Below, one piece after another: positions 9,329 through 17,238 of a DNA stretch of 59,884 nt (positions are counted from its first letter, which is position 1; each line of letters begins with the position of its first letter). The stretch is taken from assembly GCA_016935915.1 (NCBI GenBank), contig JAFGQB010000135.1, positions 1-59,884 on the forward strand, given 5' to 3'. The notes beneath the pieces are model-generated. The model made no database searches. It was not told the DNA's origin and saw only the letters and a list, made by a program, of their open reading frames with translations. The position numbers and the translations under genes were made by a program. Source of the stretch: Spirochaetota bacterium. GTDB taxonomy: Bacteria > Spirochaetota > GWE2-31-10 > JAFGQB01.

Positions 9329-9772
9329 TTAACTACCTGGCACTACCTCAGTTACTGAATTAACTCTAAATGTTGATTTAAACTTATATACACCACTTAC
9401 ATCCCCAGTTTCATTAAATGCGGTAAAAAAGCCATTCAGAATATCGCCATAACCTGTATTTCTTATTCTTCTTATTGTAACTATTTTACCTTTTTGTGCT
9501 GCATCTTTTAATTCACTTTGACCAACATCTCTTCCAGAAGTAGTTCTTTCTATAGTTATTCCTTCAATTGCTGCTGTTTCGTTTACTGCAATCGGGGTGA
9601 ATTCCCCATGTAAAACATCAGTTCCAGGAATAACATTTTCAGCTGCGGTAACGTCTTCCTCTGAAATACTAGTATCATTGTTAAAAGCTGTTACTTTTGC
9701 AACAACTAATCCATCTATAAGAACGGCAGTTCCTGCGAATTTAACTTCATACCCTGTATTTACTGTTGACAT
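9329..9772 (-). CDS. major tail tube protein
   Basis: 147 residues, beta-rich and Thr/Val/Gly-rich (VKFAGTAVLIDGLVVAKVTA; TAAIEGITIERTTSGRDVG), matching the size and composition of tail tube subunits that form stacked hexameric rings. It stands between the tail terminator-type gene and the chaperone pair, the standard siphovirus order. There is no neighbouring sheath gene, which argues against a contractile tail. The ribosome binding site is GAAAGGAAGTG before ATG. Confidence 0.8.
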   Translation of the reverse strand: MSTVNTGYEVKFAGTAVLIDGLVVAKVTAFNNDTSISEEDVTAAENVIPGTDVLHGEFTPIAVNETAAIEGITIERTTSGRDVGQSELKDAAQKGKIVTIRRIRNTGYGDILNGFFTAFNETGDVSGVYKFKSTFRVNSVTEVVPGS

Positions 9773-9789
9773 ACAATCACTTCCTTTCG

Positions 9790-10206
9790 TTATAATCTAT
9801 ATGCATTTTCAATTGTTGTTATTCTCAATCTATAACTTACAGTATATTCATGCCTATTATTATCATCCTTACCTATTCCATAAGGTACAATATCAACAAA
9901 ACTAGCAGTTACAATATTATCACTTCCAGCAATTAATGGAGATCCACCAAAACCAATAAAACTTTTATGAATTTCCATTAAAATTCTTTTTGCTTCTTGT
10001 TTTTGATTGTTTCTTGCAACAATTCTGATCCCTATCTGGTCAACACTTAAAGAACTCGATTCAGGAATTGATGGCGCTTGATAGTCATATACAGCTATTT
10101 GATTATCTGGATCATTAGGTTGAAAATTATCAAATATATTCCCATTATCTGAAAAACTTCCAAATCCATTATTTTCTAACCATTTACAAAATTCATCAGC
10201 TATCAT
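9790..10206 (-). CDS. minor capsid / tail completion protein (Minor_capsid_3 type)
   Basis: 138 residues. The opening (FCKWLENNGFGSFSDNGNIF) and the following beta strands resemble the small minor capsid / tail terminator family of Firmicutes phages, which caps the tail tube and joins it to the head. It overlaps the preceding gene by four bases (ATGA). Assignment is by recognised pattern plus gene order. Confidence 0.65.
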   Translation of the reverse strand: MIADEFCKWLENNGFGSFSDNGNIFDNFQPNDPDNQIAVYDYQAPSIPESSSLSVDQIGIRIVARNNQKQEAKRILMEIHKSFIGFGGSPLIAGSDNIVTASFVDIVPYGIGKDDNNRHEYTVSYRLRITTIENAYRL

Positions 10207-10574
10207 AGTATCTTTTCCACCTCTTCTTTTATAAAGTCTTTTAATTTATTAGCTGCCAACCTATTAAAAGGATCTCTTAAATAAAAAGCTTTTCTTCCAT
10301 GTTGGAAATTTGCTGTTGTCTCATGCCATCTTATTGCATAGGGTACTATAGGAAAACCTGTTCCTTGACCACCACCAAACGTTATACAACACGCTGGCTC
10401 GTTACCTGCTGCCATGATAACTATTCCAGAATCTCTCAGAGTACCTTCGTCCAAAGGAACTTCATTTTTTGCAGCTGCTAAAACAATTTCCCCAGTTTTA
10501 CGAACTGCTTCTACACATGCAATATTCGTCAATTGTATTACTTTATCTCCATACCAAACTTTCCAACCATCCAT
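10203..10574 (-). CDS. minor capsid / head-tail joining protein (HK97 gp10 or Minor_capsid_2 type)
   Basis: 123 residues. AAKNEVPLDEGTLRDSG is the typical signature of the HK97 gp10 / minor capsid 2 group (residues about 35-52), and PYAIRWHETTANFQHGRKAF is the usual second block. These proteins sit at the head-tail interface. The gene is in the standard connector cluster and overlaps its downstream neighbour. Confidence 0.75.
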   Translation of the reverse strand: MDGWKVWYGDKVIQLTNIACVEAVRKTGEIVLAAAKNEVPLDEGTLRDSGIVIMAAGNEPACCITFGGGQGTGFPIVPYAIRWHETTANFQHGRKAFYLRDPFNRLAANKLKDFIKEEVEKIL

Positions 10575-10578
10575 ATAA

Positions 10579-10917
10579 TTACCTCACTATACATTCATAA
10601 TGATGGGTATTACCTGCGTTAGTTGGATCATCTACTGGATCTATCTGCAATACTTCCATAGACGGTCTACTCTGTGAAGCATGATTTATTTTCCAGTATT
10701 CATGGTTTACATCAATAGAACTATCATTTTTCAAAAAGATAATAGCCGTTGACATTATTTCCTCACCTGTTTTTAGTTTTATCATTTTATTTCCGTACTG
10801 ACAAAACCCTTTTTCAGAATAAGTAATAATATCTTTAAAATTTCCTTCTTTTGTTCTCGCTCTTTTTATTAGCTCTATTTGATGTGTCATCAAATTATTA
10901 AAAATAGATATGCTCAT
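10579..10917 (-). CDS. head closure / minor capsid protein (Minor_capsid_1 type)
   Basis: 112 residues with a small beta-barrel look (QIELIKRARTKEGNFKDIIT, then VNHEYWKINHASQSR). Its size and place between the connector adaptor and the gp10-like gene fit the head-completion stopper family that closes the portal channel after packaging. Confidence 0.65.
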   Translation of the reverse strand: MSISIFNNLMTHQIELIKRARTKEGNFKDIITYSEKGFCQYGNKMIKLKTGEEIMSTAIIFLKNDSSIDVNHEYWKINHASQSRPSMEVLQIDPVDDPTNAGNTHHYECIVR

Positions 10918-11324
10918 TTAATCATCAACTCTCTTTTAATAATTCCAGAACTAATTAAAATACTATCAATATATCCCATTGATGAAGGCAAAATTTGATT
11001 ACTTGAAGAACTTCCCTTTTGAACTGAAAACCTTCCAAGTGATACACCTTTTATATTATTTACTGTTGTCCCATTAATAACCATTTCTTGAATCATTGAA
11101 GCTACCCACATTTTTACAGCTTCTTTTTGGTCTGTTGTCACTATATAATAATTATCAACATACCATGTTGAATTAGTTGTATCTATTTTATATCCATTTG
11201 AATAAATACCATGATTACCTATTCGTGAATCGAGTAATTTACAAGCCTGTCTAATTAATAAAGTTGTAGCTTCGGAAGATGGTCTTCCTGTATATGTATT
11301 GTATTCTGTTGCAGTTAGATACAT
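10914..11324 (-). CDS. head-tail connector adaptor (gp6-like)
   Basis: 136 residues, starting MYLTATEYNTYTGRPSSEAT, a common opening of phage gp6-type adaptors, then helices (LIRQACKLLDSRIG; EAVKMWVASMIQEMV). These bind the portal ring below the capsid. It overlaps the next gene by four bases (ATGA), so the connector genes form a tightly coupled operon. Confidence 0.7.
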   Translation of the reverse strand: MYLTATEYNTYTGRPSSEATTLLIRQACKLLDSRIGNHGIYSNGYKIDTTNSTWYVDNYYIVTTDQKEAVKMWVASMIQEMVINGTTVNNIKGVSLGRFSVQKGSSSSNQILPSSMGYIDSILISSGIIKRELMIK

Positions 11325-11325
11325 T

Positions 11326-11580
11326 TTATTCCCACCTTCCTTTCACCCCATTTAAAGCTAAAATCATCGACTCCCTTGTTCCAACCGCTGGTAATTTATT
11401 TATTTTACATAATTTTCTAAGCTCTTTATATGGAAGATCTTCTATATTATTTTTTGGTGTTTCACCTTTGTATAATACCGCTTTTTTACATTCCATATAT
11501 GCTTTTGCTTGAAGTAATTCCAAATCAACAACATTACCAGCTTGATAGTTCCCTATATCCTTTATAAACTTAACTTTCAT
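11326..11580 (-). CDS. small head protein with SAP/HeH-like C-terminus
   Basis: 84 residues. The N-terminal half is a short beta segment (VKFIKDIGNYQAGNVVDLE). The C-terminal half (DLPYKELRKLCKINKLPAVG followed by TRESMILAL) has the helix-extension-helix pattern of SAP/HeH domains. Proteins like this are common right after the capsid gene and are often called head fibre or Rho-termination-like. Role unproven. Confidence 0.55.
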   Translation of the reverse strand: MKVKFIKDIGNYQAGNVVDLELLQAKAYMECKKAVLYKGETPKNNIEDLPYKELRKLCKINKLPAVGTRESMILALNGVKGRWE

Positions 11581-11585
11581 TACTT

Positions 11586-12581
11586 TTAAGATCCTTGTTT
11601 ATGATATACAGCAAATGGATATCTTGTTGTTTCATTAGTGTTTAGCCTGTTTATAGGATTAGGAACTTGCCAAGCCAACCTCATTGTTGCTCTAAGTGCT
11701 ATTGCATTTTGTTGTGGTAAATTAATCAAAATTTCTTTTGTAACTGGATCCTGTAAAACCGCTTGGTCTAATAGTTTCCAACTTACATCTTCTCTAATTG
11801 CATACATCAATTGACGCCAATCTCCCGAAATCTGCATACTTAAGTCAGGAATAATACTTCCATTACGTGGGAATATGCAATCATCTCCATCAAGTTTATA
11901 AACTGTTTGACCCTGAACACCTTCTTTGACTAGAGCTTTAAAAATAGGTTCCCCTGTTGAAGCTCTTAACCCTCTAAAATACGAACGCATCTTCATAGCA
12001 CATACATGGCCATCACAGAAATATCCATCTTCCTCAACCTTAGATATTAATCCATCTACTCCTAAAATATCAGCGTAAATATCGCCTAAAGATCCCATTA
12101 CAACACTATTTCCAGCAGCTATCGCAGATTGGACAATTGGTGTTGGCCATATTGCTGGAGCATCAACTCCGTAAAATACAGCTTGATCAAAAGCAGCACC
12201 AAATGCTTCAAGAAGTTTTGGTTTAACCTCTGCCCATATATCATACGCAGAATCATTTAATACAGCTTCAGGAATTACAATTATTACATTTAATCCTTCA
12301 GCATCTAAATATTTATTTTCCCATGCCATTCTTGATAACTTTTTCCATTGTTCACCTTCTTGAACTGATCCGGGTCCTGGATTTTCAAAATATGTAACTG
12401 GTAAAACAGAAACACAGGGAATCCTTCTTTGTTTTCTTGACATATTTTGAGCTTTATAGCCTAACCTCATAACCGCAGACATTTCAGGAACACTATCTAC
12501 TATATCCCTCGAATATTCTTCAGGCATCAATGCATCAACATCATACCTTGGAATGTAATTTTCTCCTGCCAAAATAATCAC
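11586..12581 (-). CDS. major capsid protein, HK97 fold
   Basis: 331 residues, the expected length for a capsid subunit without a large delta domain, since a separate scaffold gene precedes it. N-terminal arm (about 1-60), E-loop region (PVTYFENPGPGSVQEGEQW), then A- and P-domain features including VIIVIPEAVLNDSAYDIW and MKMRSYFRGLRASTGEPIF, all familiar from the HK97-like capsid family. It assembles the icosahedral head. Located directly after the scaffold gene and before the connector genes. Confidence 0.9.
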   Translation of the reverse strand: MIILAGENYIPRYDVDALMPEEYSRDIVDSVPEMSAVMRLGYKAQNMSRKQRRIPCVSVLPVTYFENPGPGSVQEGEQWKKLSRMAWENKYLDAEGLNVIIVIPEAVLNDSAYDIWAEVKPKLLEAFGAAFDQAVFYGVDAPAIWPTPIVQSAIAAGNSVVMGSLGDIYADILGVDGLISKVEEDGYFCDGHVCAMKMRSYFRGLRASTGEPIFKALVKEGVQGQTVYKLDGDDCIFPRNGSIIPDLSMQISGDWRQLMYAIREDVSWKLLDQAVLQDPVTKEILINLPQQNAIALRATMRLAWQVPNPINRLNTNETTRYPFAVYHKQGS

Positions 12582-12588
12582 CTCTTAA

Positions 12589-13155
12589 TTATTTAAATTG
12601 TCTTGCTTGACGAATGATTGAATTAAAATCATTCCCATTACTTTTTAAAGGATTGTTGCTTTTGTTATTTTTTGTATCGTCGCCTGTCTTTGCCGGCTGT
12701 GTATTTTGTTTTAATAACCAAGGTTTCTCAGTTATTAACAATTTTAAAGCTTTTTCAACTCCAACAACATCACCTTTTTCGTTTACTTCTATTTCATCTT
12801 TATCTAATAATTTATATGCTGCCGATGGATCAATAATATTTAAACTTGAAGCTATGTTTTTAACCTCTGCCTTTATCAATCTTGTATTTGCAATAACTTC
12901 CTTTTCACTAGCTTTCTTTTCAGCTTCTTCAATTTGAAGTTTTAACTTCTCTTTTTCAGATAATTCATTTTGTCTTTTTTCATTTTCTCTTTTTTCATTC
13001 TCAGCTTTTAAAGCTTTCGCAATTTTTCTACTTACTATGGCATCAAATGTTTTTTGGTTTTCAAAAGTTATTTTTTCATCCTTAACAACATTTTCATTAT
13101 TTTCAACATTATTTTCATTTGTTTCATCTACATTTACATTGTTTTCCTCTGCCAT
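12589..13155 (-). CDS. capsid scaffold protein (GP20/DUF4355-like)
   Basis: About 188 residues from the ATG at 13155, which has AAAGGAAG 8 nt upstream; a frame-compatible ATG at 13173 lacks a good site and would lie inside the leader. The N-terminus is acidic and Asn-rich, the centre a long coiled coil (KALKAENEKRENEKRQNELS and on), and the end a basic tail, the usual scaffold layout. It would organise procapsid assembly and then leave. First gene of the capsid operon, with a promoter upstream. Confidence 0.85.
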   Translation of the reverse strand: MAEENNVNVDETNENNVENNENVVKDEKITFENQKTFDAIVSRKIAKALKAENEKRENEKRQNELSEKEKLKLQIEEAEKKASEKEVIANTRLIKAEVKNIASSLNIIDPSAAYKLLDKDEIEVNEKGDVVGVEKALKLLITEKPWLLKQNTQPAKTGDDTKNNKSNNPLKSNGNDFNSIIRQARQFK

Positions 13156-13228
13156 TTCAACTCTTCCTTTCATCCATATTATTTACGCCTTGTCAGGCTC
13201 ATTTTTACGTATTAACGCTCGTCAGCTC

Positions 13229-13274
13229 AATTAGTACTAATTATTATTATATACGATAATCAAAAGTAAATAAA
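13229..13274 (-). promoter_or_regulatory. putative promoter and palindromic operator of the capsid operon
   Basis: On the minus strand, TTTATT (13269-13274), 17 nt, then a perfect TATAAT (13246-13251). Just downstream lies a perfect 14-bp palindrome AATTAGTACTAATT (13229-13242), placed where a start-site operator would be. The 130-nt gap also holds two small hairpins with GACG/GACA loops between here and the scaffold start. Confidence 0.5.
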
Positions 13275-13300
13275 GTATTATATAAATTTTCCACGTAGAA

Positions 13301-13798
13301 TCATTTAATTTCTATTTGGTCAAAATTAACTTTTTCTGTTGCATTATCAATAGCTAAATTAATAGTAAATCTAAGGCCTTTTATTGTCTTCCAATCAGCA
13401 GCACCATTTTTTGTAAAAGTATTAAGTGGTATTTCAAAAGTATTCCAACCATTTACAGGCAGTAAAAAAGTAACATAGTTAACTCCATAGTTAAAAGGTA
13501 TTGTCGTAAAAAAAAGAGCTGAAATACTTGCGATATTTGCATTATTCGCAACATAGAATCTAAATTTTAGACTAAAATAATTACTAAGATCATCAACACA
13601 GACAACATCAGCCATAAAATAGCCTACAATCAATGCATTTTTAGTAAGTTCAATTGAAGCATTGCCAACCATTTTATTTATTGTATCCAATGAACATGTA
13701 CAACCTTGCAAAGTAAGATCTCCTATATTTTCACATTTAGATAGAATAAAACTATTTTTTATCTTTTTCTTATTGATTCCTAATCCTAACCCTTGCAT
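13301..13798 (-). CDS. virion decoration/adhesin-like protein with carbohydrate-binding-like domain
   Basis: 165 residues. It starts MQGLGLGINKKK, an N-terminal tag almost identical to that of the plus-strand gene at 43008. The rest is one beta-sandwich with the pattern of carbohydrate-binding modules (GWNTFEIPLNTFTKNGAADW, TIKGLRFTI, ending FDQIEI) and resembles the first domain of the tail fibre at 1635-3380. It lies upstream of the scaffold promoter, following the gene at 13810. I read it as a head or tail decoration that binds sugar; which virion part it attaches to is unknown. Confidence 0.5.
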   Translation of the reverse strand: MQGLGLGINKKKIKNSFILSKCENIGDLTLQGCTCSLDTINKMVGNASIELTKNALIVGYFMADVVCVDDLSNYFSLKFRFYVANNANIASISALFFTTIPFNYGVNYVTFLLPVNGWNTFEIPLNTFTKNGAADWKTIKGLRFTINLAIDNATEKVNFDQIEIK

Positions 13799-13809
13799 TT
13801 TATCACTTC

Positions 13810-14175
13810 CTATTCCTCATCTAAACCCTGATAAGCAATTATAGTTCCTGAGACTATTGTTATTTCTGTAAATCTTCCTTCAAAGACTGATCCAGCTTCA
13901 AAAGTTATGTTTGTTATACCTGAGACATTCCCATTGCAAGTTAATGCAGCATCCGTTACTATTCTTACACCTACAAATATATGGCCATCATCTGGAGTTA
14001 TTGTTGCAGCTCCACTGTATTGCCCCCCATATTGTCCCATTGAAGCTTTTATAATATGTTTTGTTTCATTGATATGCATCTTTATCTCATTGTACATATC
14101 TTCAATATATGCAATACTTCCATCTTTCTTATATAATTTACTTGATTGCGGTGAATATAAAGAATCTTTAGACAT
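13810..14175 (-). CDS. structural/decoration protein, putative
   Basis: 121 residues. The N-terminal 45 residues are helical (KDGSIAYIEDMYNEIKMHIN), followed by a compact beta domain (GQYGGQYSGAATITPDDGH to the end) that ends YQGLDEE. Small proteins of this shape occur as head fibre or decoration proteins in Firmicutes phages. It lies 11 nt upstream of the carbohydrate-binding-like gene and just after tandem terminators, so it likely opens a new transcript. Confidence 0.45.
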   Translation of the reverse strand: MSKDSLYSPQSSKLYKKDGSIAYIEDMYNEIKMHINETKHIIKASMGQYGGQYSGAATITPDDGHIFVGVRIVTDAALTCNGNVSGITNITFEAGSVFEGRFTEITIVSGTIIAYQGLDEE

Positions 14176-14195
14176 TATATCATCTCCTTAATAAA

Positions 14196-14269
14196 AAAAA
14201 TCTTATATATCATTATATAAGATTTTTCTTATTAAAAGGAATCTATTATTTTTTTAATATAGATTCCTT
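14196..14269 (-). terminator. tandem Rho-independent terminators after the primase operon
   Basis: Two hairpins in series. One pairs 14196-14209 with 14214-14227 (14 bp, 4-nt loop) and is followed on the minus strand by a T tract. The other pairs 14236-14246 with 14259-14269 (11 bp) and covers the primase stop codon. They separate the primase operon from the capsid-side genes. Confidence 0.85.
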
Positions 14270-15320
14270 ATTTATTTTTTATTAAAGCATATGTGTACTT
14301 AATACTTGAATAAAAATTTCTTTGATTTTTTACATAGAATTCATTTATATCCTTATGATTTTTTAATGTAAAAATAAACGTTTTTAAGCCTAAATTTCTT
14401 ATCTTTGTATCTAATAAATTACAAGCTTCTTTTCCTTTATTATCATTATCAAAAGACAAAACAAACTTTACATTGTTTTTGATTAGTTGAGCAATATATT
14501 TTTCTAACTGATCAATAAATTTATTAATCATGCTAATTGAATTTAAAGAAATTGCTTTAAATCCAATATTTTCATAAGAGAGAGCATCGAAAATACCCTC
14601 AGTAATAAAAATTATATCTCCTTCTTTTGCTTTATAAAGATAGTTGATGTTGAAAATCTTCAAAGGAATATCTTTCAGATTTAAAACTTTTAATCCATTA
14701 GTTGAATACTTATCGTCCCTTCTGAGTATACAATTTTTAATTTGATTACCTTCCCATACAGGAATGATATTAGTATACATATATATTCTTTTCGAATCAG
14801 GTAATATATTTTTAGGAAATACCTTTACAGGATTAGAAATTATAATTTTATACTTTTCAAATAATTTCTTATTATTAATTCCTCTTTTATAAAAATATTT
14901 ATATTGCCAATCTTGCATATTTTTATAAATATTTGATATGATAATAGTTAAGTCTATATCATATTGTTTTTTGTTTGTTTCAACTTTTGTTTGTTTATTG
15001 TTATTTTGTGGTCTATCTATCTTAGATAGATCACATCCTAATATAATAAGTCCTTTTTCTATAATCTTAGTAAAATCTTTTACAATATCAAGTCCCTCAA
15101 TAATTGAAATAGCGCTAAGTGAATCACCTTTTATTCCACAACTACAACAACATATATTATTTTTTACTGTTAAACTATTTTCAGGCGTTTTGTGTCTATT
15201 TGCTAAACATTTCCAATTTCCTTTTGGTGTTTTTGGTTCTTGTAAACCATAGTATAATAATATTTTTTGCAAATTATCTTTTATATACTGCTTATCCTCT
15301 TCTTTATAAAATTTCCCCAT
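14268..15320 (-). CDS. DNA primase-like protein (CHC2 zinc finger and Toprim)
   Basis: 350 residues. An N-terminal zinc-ribbon (WKCLANRHKTPENSLTV then CCCSCG, about residues 37-62) is followed by a primase core and a Toprim domain with the Glu in FITEGIFDALS (about 237) and the Asp pair in SFDNDNKGK (about 285). Such proteins make RNA primers for phage replication. There is no fused helicase; the helicase functions are elsewhere (44.7-48 kb). It is the last gene of the 17068-14268 operon. Confidence 0.82.
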   Translation of the reverse strand: MGKFYKEEDKQYIKDNLQKILLYYGLQEPKTPKGNWKCLANRHKTPENSLTVKNNICCCSCGIKGDSLSAISIIEGLDIVKDFTKIIEKGLIILGCDLSKIDRPQNNNKQTKVETNKKQYDIDLTIIISNIYKNMQDWQYKYFYKRGINNKKLFEKYKIIISNPVKVFPKNILPDSKRIYMYTNIIPVWEGNQIKNCILRRDDKYSTNGLKVLNLKDIPLKIFNINYLYKAKEGDIIFITEGIFDALSYENIGFKAISLNSISMINKFIDQLEKYIAQLIKNNVKFVLSFDNDNKGKEACNLLDTKIRNLGLKTFIFTLKNHKDINEFYVKNQRNFYSSIKYTYALIKNK

Positions 15321-15328
15321 AACTCACC

Positions 15329-15916
15329 TCAGATATATTTTATAGTTATTTCATTATCAGTTAAAAAGAATTGATTCATTAATTCTCCAGTATCTTTGTT
15401 TACAATTTCATCATCTTTAAGTATTAGATTATTTTTTATAAAGTCTTTGTCAAACTCTTCTTTAAACTGATCTTTTACTTTAATTCCTTGCTTCTTGATA
15501 TAAATTTTATATAATGGTAACTTGTAACATAGATAATTATCTTTTTCTTCGAAAAGTGAATTATCCAAAATATCATTCTCAACAGCAGCTTTTAATTCAT
15601 CAAGTATTCCTTTTGCAATTTTTTGCTCAAGATCCTTAAAAATATTCTTAGTTTCTTTTAATTTATTTTCATACATAGAAATCATTGCGTTACATACACT
15701 ATTAAATTTATCAAATCTAAATTTCTGCGATTGTGTTCTTTCCATTTCTTCACTATTATAAATGTCCTCAGCTTCTTTTAATTTCTTTTTATATTTAGAG
15801 ATCATTGTATTACAAACTATGCAAGCTTTATCAATTTTCATTTTTTGAAACTGTATTTTTTCTATTTCTTCAATTATGTATATATCAAGACTTATTGATT
15901 CATCCATATTAATCAT
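15329..15916 (-). CDS. coiled-coil protein with an internal duplication
   Basis: 195 residues. The first half contains two copies of a ~38-residue unit: EEIEKIQFQKMKIDKACIVC with NTMISKYKKKLKEAEDIY, and EEMERTQSQKFRFDKFNSVC with NAMISMYENKLKETKNIF. The second half (FIKNNLILKDDEIVNKDTGE) echoes the C-terminus of the gene at 16544-17068 (LLVRKDDKFIDDKGNEV), so the two may be distant paralogues. The layout of a helical hairpin plus small C-terminal domain recalls phage Gam or Gp157-type host-nuclease inhibitors. Function not established. Confidence 0.45.
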   Translation of the reverse strand: MINMDESISLDIYIIEEIEKIQFQKMKIDKACIVCNTMISKYKKKLKEAEDIYNSEEMERTQSQKFRFDKFNSVCNAMISMYENKLKETKNIFKDLEQKIAKGILDELKAAVENDILDNSLFEEKDNYLCYKLPLYKIYIKKQGIKVKDQFKEEFDKDFIKNNLILKDDEIVNKDTGELMNQFFLTDNEITIKYI

Positions 15917-16328
15917 ATCTTTTCCCTTTTATCTTTCTTAAAAATTTTAAGTATTTTTCTTTTAAACTACTTTCATTTGTATAAAAAATAATATTTTTTT
16001 CTCTAAATATATTTTTTTCATCTTTCAAAATAAATTGATTTTTTATAGCTTCTTTCTCGTTACTAAAAATAGTTATTTTGCAATATCCTTCAAATTTTGA
16101 ATACTGTAAATTATTTAAATCTTCATCATAAAATTCAATATTATTTTCTTTCAACCTATCAACAAATTCAATAGTATTTTCTTTTTCCTGAAGCAATGAA
16201 ACATTACTTTCATTTAATTTATCAAAAATTTCATTTTTAGTATAATTTGAATTTTTATAGATAACAGGTATCCATAAAATTATACAAATCATCAGCAATA
16301 TAAATATTAAAATAAAAAAGTTTTTCAT
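15909..16328 (-). CDS. membrane-anchored protein, unknown
   Basis: About 140 residues from the ATG at 16328, which has GGAGG 9 nt upstream. One N-terminal membrane helix (FFILIFILLMICIILWIPVI) is followed by a hydrophilic, probably extracellular or cytoplasmic alpha/beta domain of about 110 residues. No family recognised. It overlaps the coiled-coil gene downstream by a few bases. Confidence 0.5.
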   Translation of the reverse strand: MKNFFILIFILLMICIILWIPVIYKNSNYTKNEIFDKLNESNVSLLQEKENTIEFVDRLKENNIEFYDEDLNNLQYSKFEGYCKITIFSNEKEAIKNQFILKDEKNIFREKNIIFYTNESSLKEKYLKFLRKIKGKRYD

Positions 16329-16329
16329 T

Positions 16330-16563
16330 TTAATTATCCTCCTCTTCATCATTAATAAATAAATCTCTCAATTTAAAATCCAACGCAACTGCTATTTTTC
16401 TATATATTGTTAATTTAATTGTTTTATTTTTGTTACCTTCAATAGCTCGAAATGTCTGAATACTTATCCCAGATTTTTCAGCTATTTCCCTTTGTAATAA
16501 ACCTCTAAAAATTCTCAATTTTTTTATTCTATTCTTCTTTATTCTATTCTTTTCCATCTTCAT
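16330..16563 (-). CDS. XRE/Cro-type transcriptional regulator
   Basis: 77 residues with a full helix-turn-helix (LRIFRGLLQREIAEKSGISI, then QTFRAIEGNKNK) spanning residues 15-55, the form of Cro/CI and plasmid-type regulators. A weakly conserved acidic tail ends the protein. It sits second in the operon starting at 17068, so it may control that operon or the nearby promoter at 17103-17131. Confidence 0.8.
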   Translation of the reverse strand: MKMEKNRIKKNRIKKLRIFRGLLQREIAEKSGISIQTFRAIEGNKNKTIKLTIYRKIAVALDFKLRDLFINDEEEDN

Positions 16564-17068
16564 CTAATATCCTTTCTATTTCATTTTTTAAAATTATTTC
16601 TATTTCATTACATTTTTTAATATAAAGGCCTTCGACTTCATTTCCTTTATCATCAATAAACTTATCATCTTTTCTTACTAATAGTTTACAATAATTCTCC
16701 CAATCAATTTCGTTACCTTCTACGAACTGAGGATTAGTATTATTAATAAATTCAACTAATTTCTGAGTGTTTCTTTTTACTTTTACATTTTCTTTTTTAA
16801 TTTTTATATCTGCCGAAAAAACTTTTAAAACATTATTCTTTATTAATTGGGGACATTCTTCTTTAATTACACTTATTTGATTTGATATATTATCATAGAT
16901 TTTTTCTTTTTCTTCCAAGTAAACTCTATTAAGTTTATTAATTTTCTCTTGCAGATCTTTCATTTTTGCATCGGCGATTTGTTTTAATTGATCTTGAATT
17001 CGAATAAGTTCTTTTAACTCATCAATAGAGTTTTCAATGTTTAAAGTTGTTTTTCTATAGTTTTTCAT
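16544..17068 (-). CDS. coiled-coil protein, possibly Gam/host-nuclease inhibitor-like
   Basis: 174 residues. The first 80 form a long helix pair (ELKELIRIQDQLKQIADAKM, KDLQEKINKLNRVYLEEKEK); a small basic beta segment with KIKKENVKVKRNTQKL follows, then a short C-terminal block. This shape is seen in Gam-type and Siphovirus Gp157-like proteins that protect DNA ends or modulate replication. First gene of its operon, 35 nt from promoter 17103-17131. Identification is tentative. Confidence 0.4.
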   Translation of the reverse strand: MKNYRKTTLNIENSIDELKELIRIQDQLKQIADAKMKDLQEKINKLNRVYLEEKEKIYDNISNQISVIKEECPQLIKNNVLKVFSADIKIKKENVKVKRNTQKLVEFINNTNPQFVEGNEIDWENYCKLLVRKDDKFIDDKGNEVEGLYIKKCNEIEIILKNEIERILDEDGKE

Positions 17069-17102
17069 AGTATCAGTTCCTTTCTTTTTGTTAATTTAAT
17101 AC

Positions 17103-17131
17103 AATATATCACATATCAATAATAAATGCAA
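17103..17131 (-). promoter_or_regulatory. promoter of the 17068-14268 operon
   Basis: TTGCAT (17126-17131), 17-nt spacer, TATATT (17103-17108) on the minus strand. It belongs to the TTGCAT-type promoter family seen at 38.9, 39.9 and 41.5 kb, although its spacer differs. Confidence 0.65.
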
Positions 17132-17152
17132 CGTAGAATAAAAAAATAATAA

Positions 17153-17179
17153 AAAAAAAGGAGCGGATCTCCTTTTTTT
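17153..17179 (-). terminator. terminator after the glycan module
   Basis: Stem 17153-17163 with 17169-17179 (AAAAAAAGGAG / CTCCTTTTTTT), loop CGGAT, with long T runs on both strands. It lies 60 nt after the last glycan gene and upstream of the next operon promoter. Confidence 0.8.
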
Positions 17180-17238
17180 ATGGATTGAAATATAGGGAAC
17201 TGATAAAAACATAATAACAAAAATATTATATCATATAT

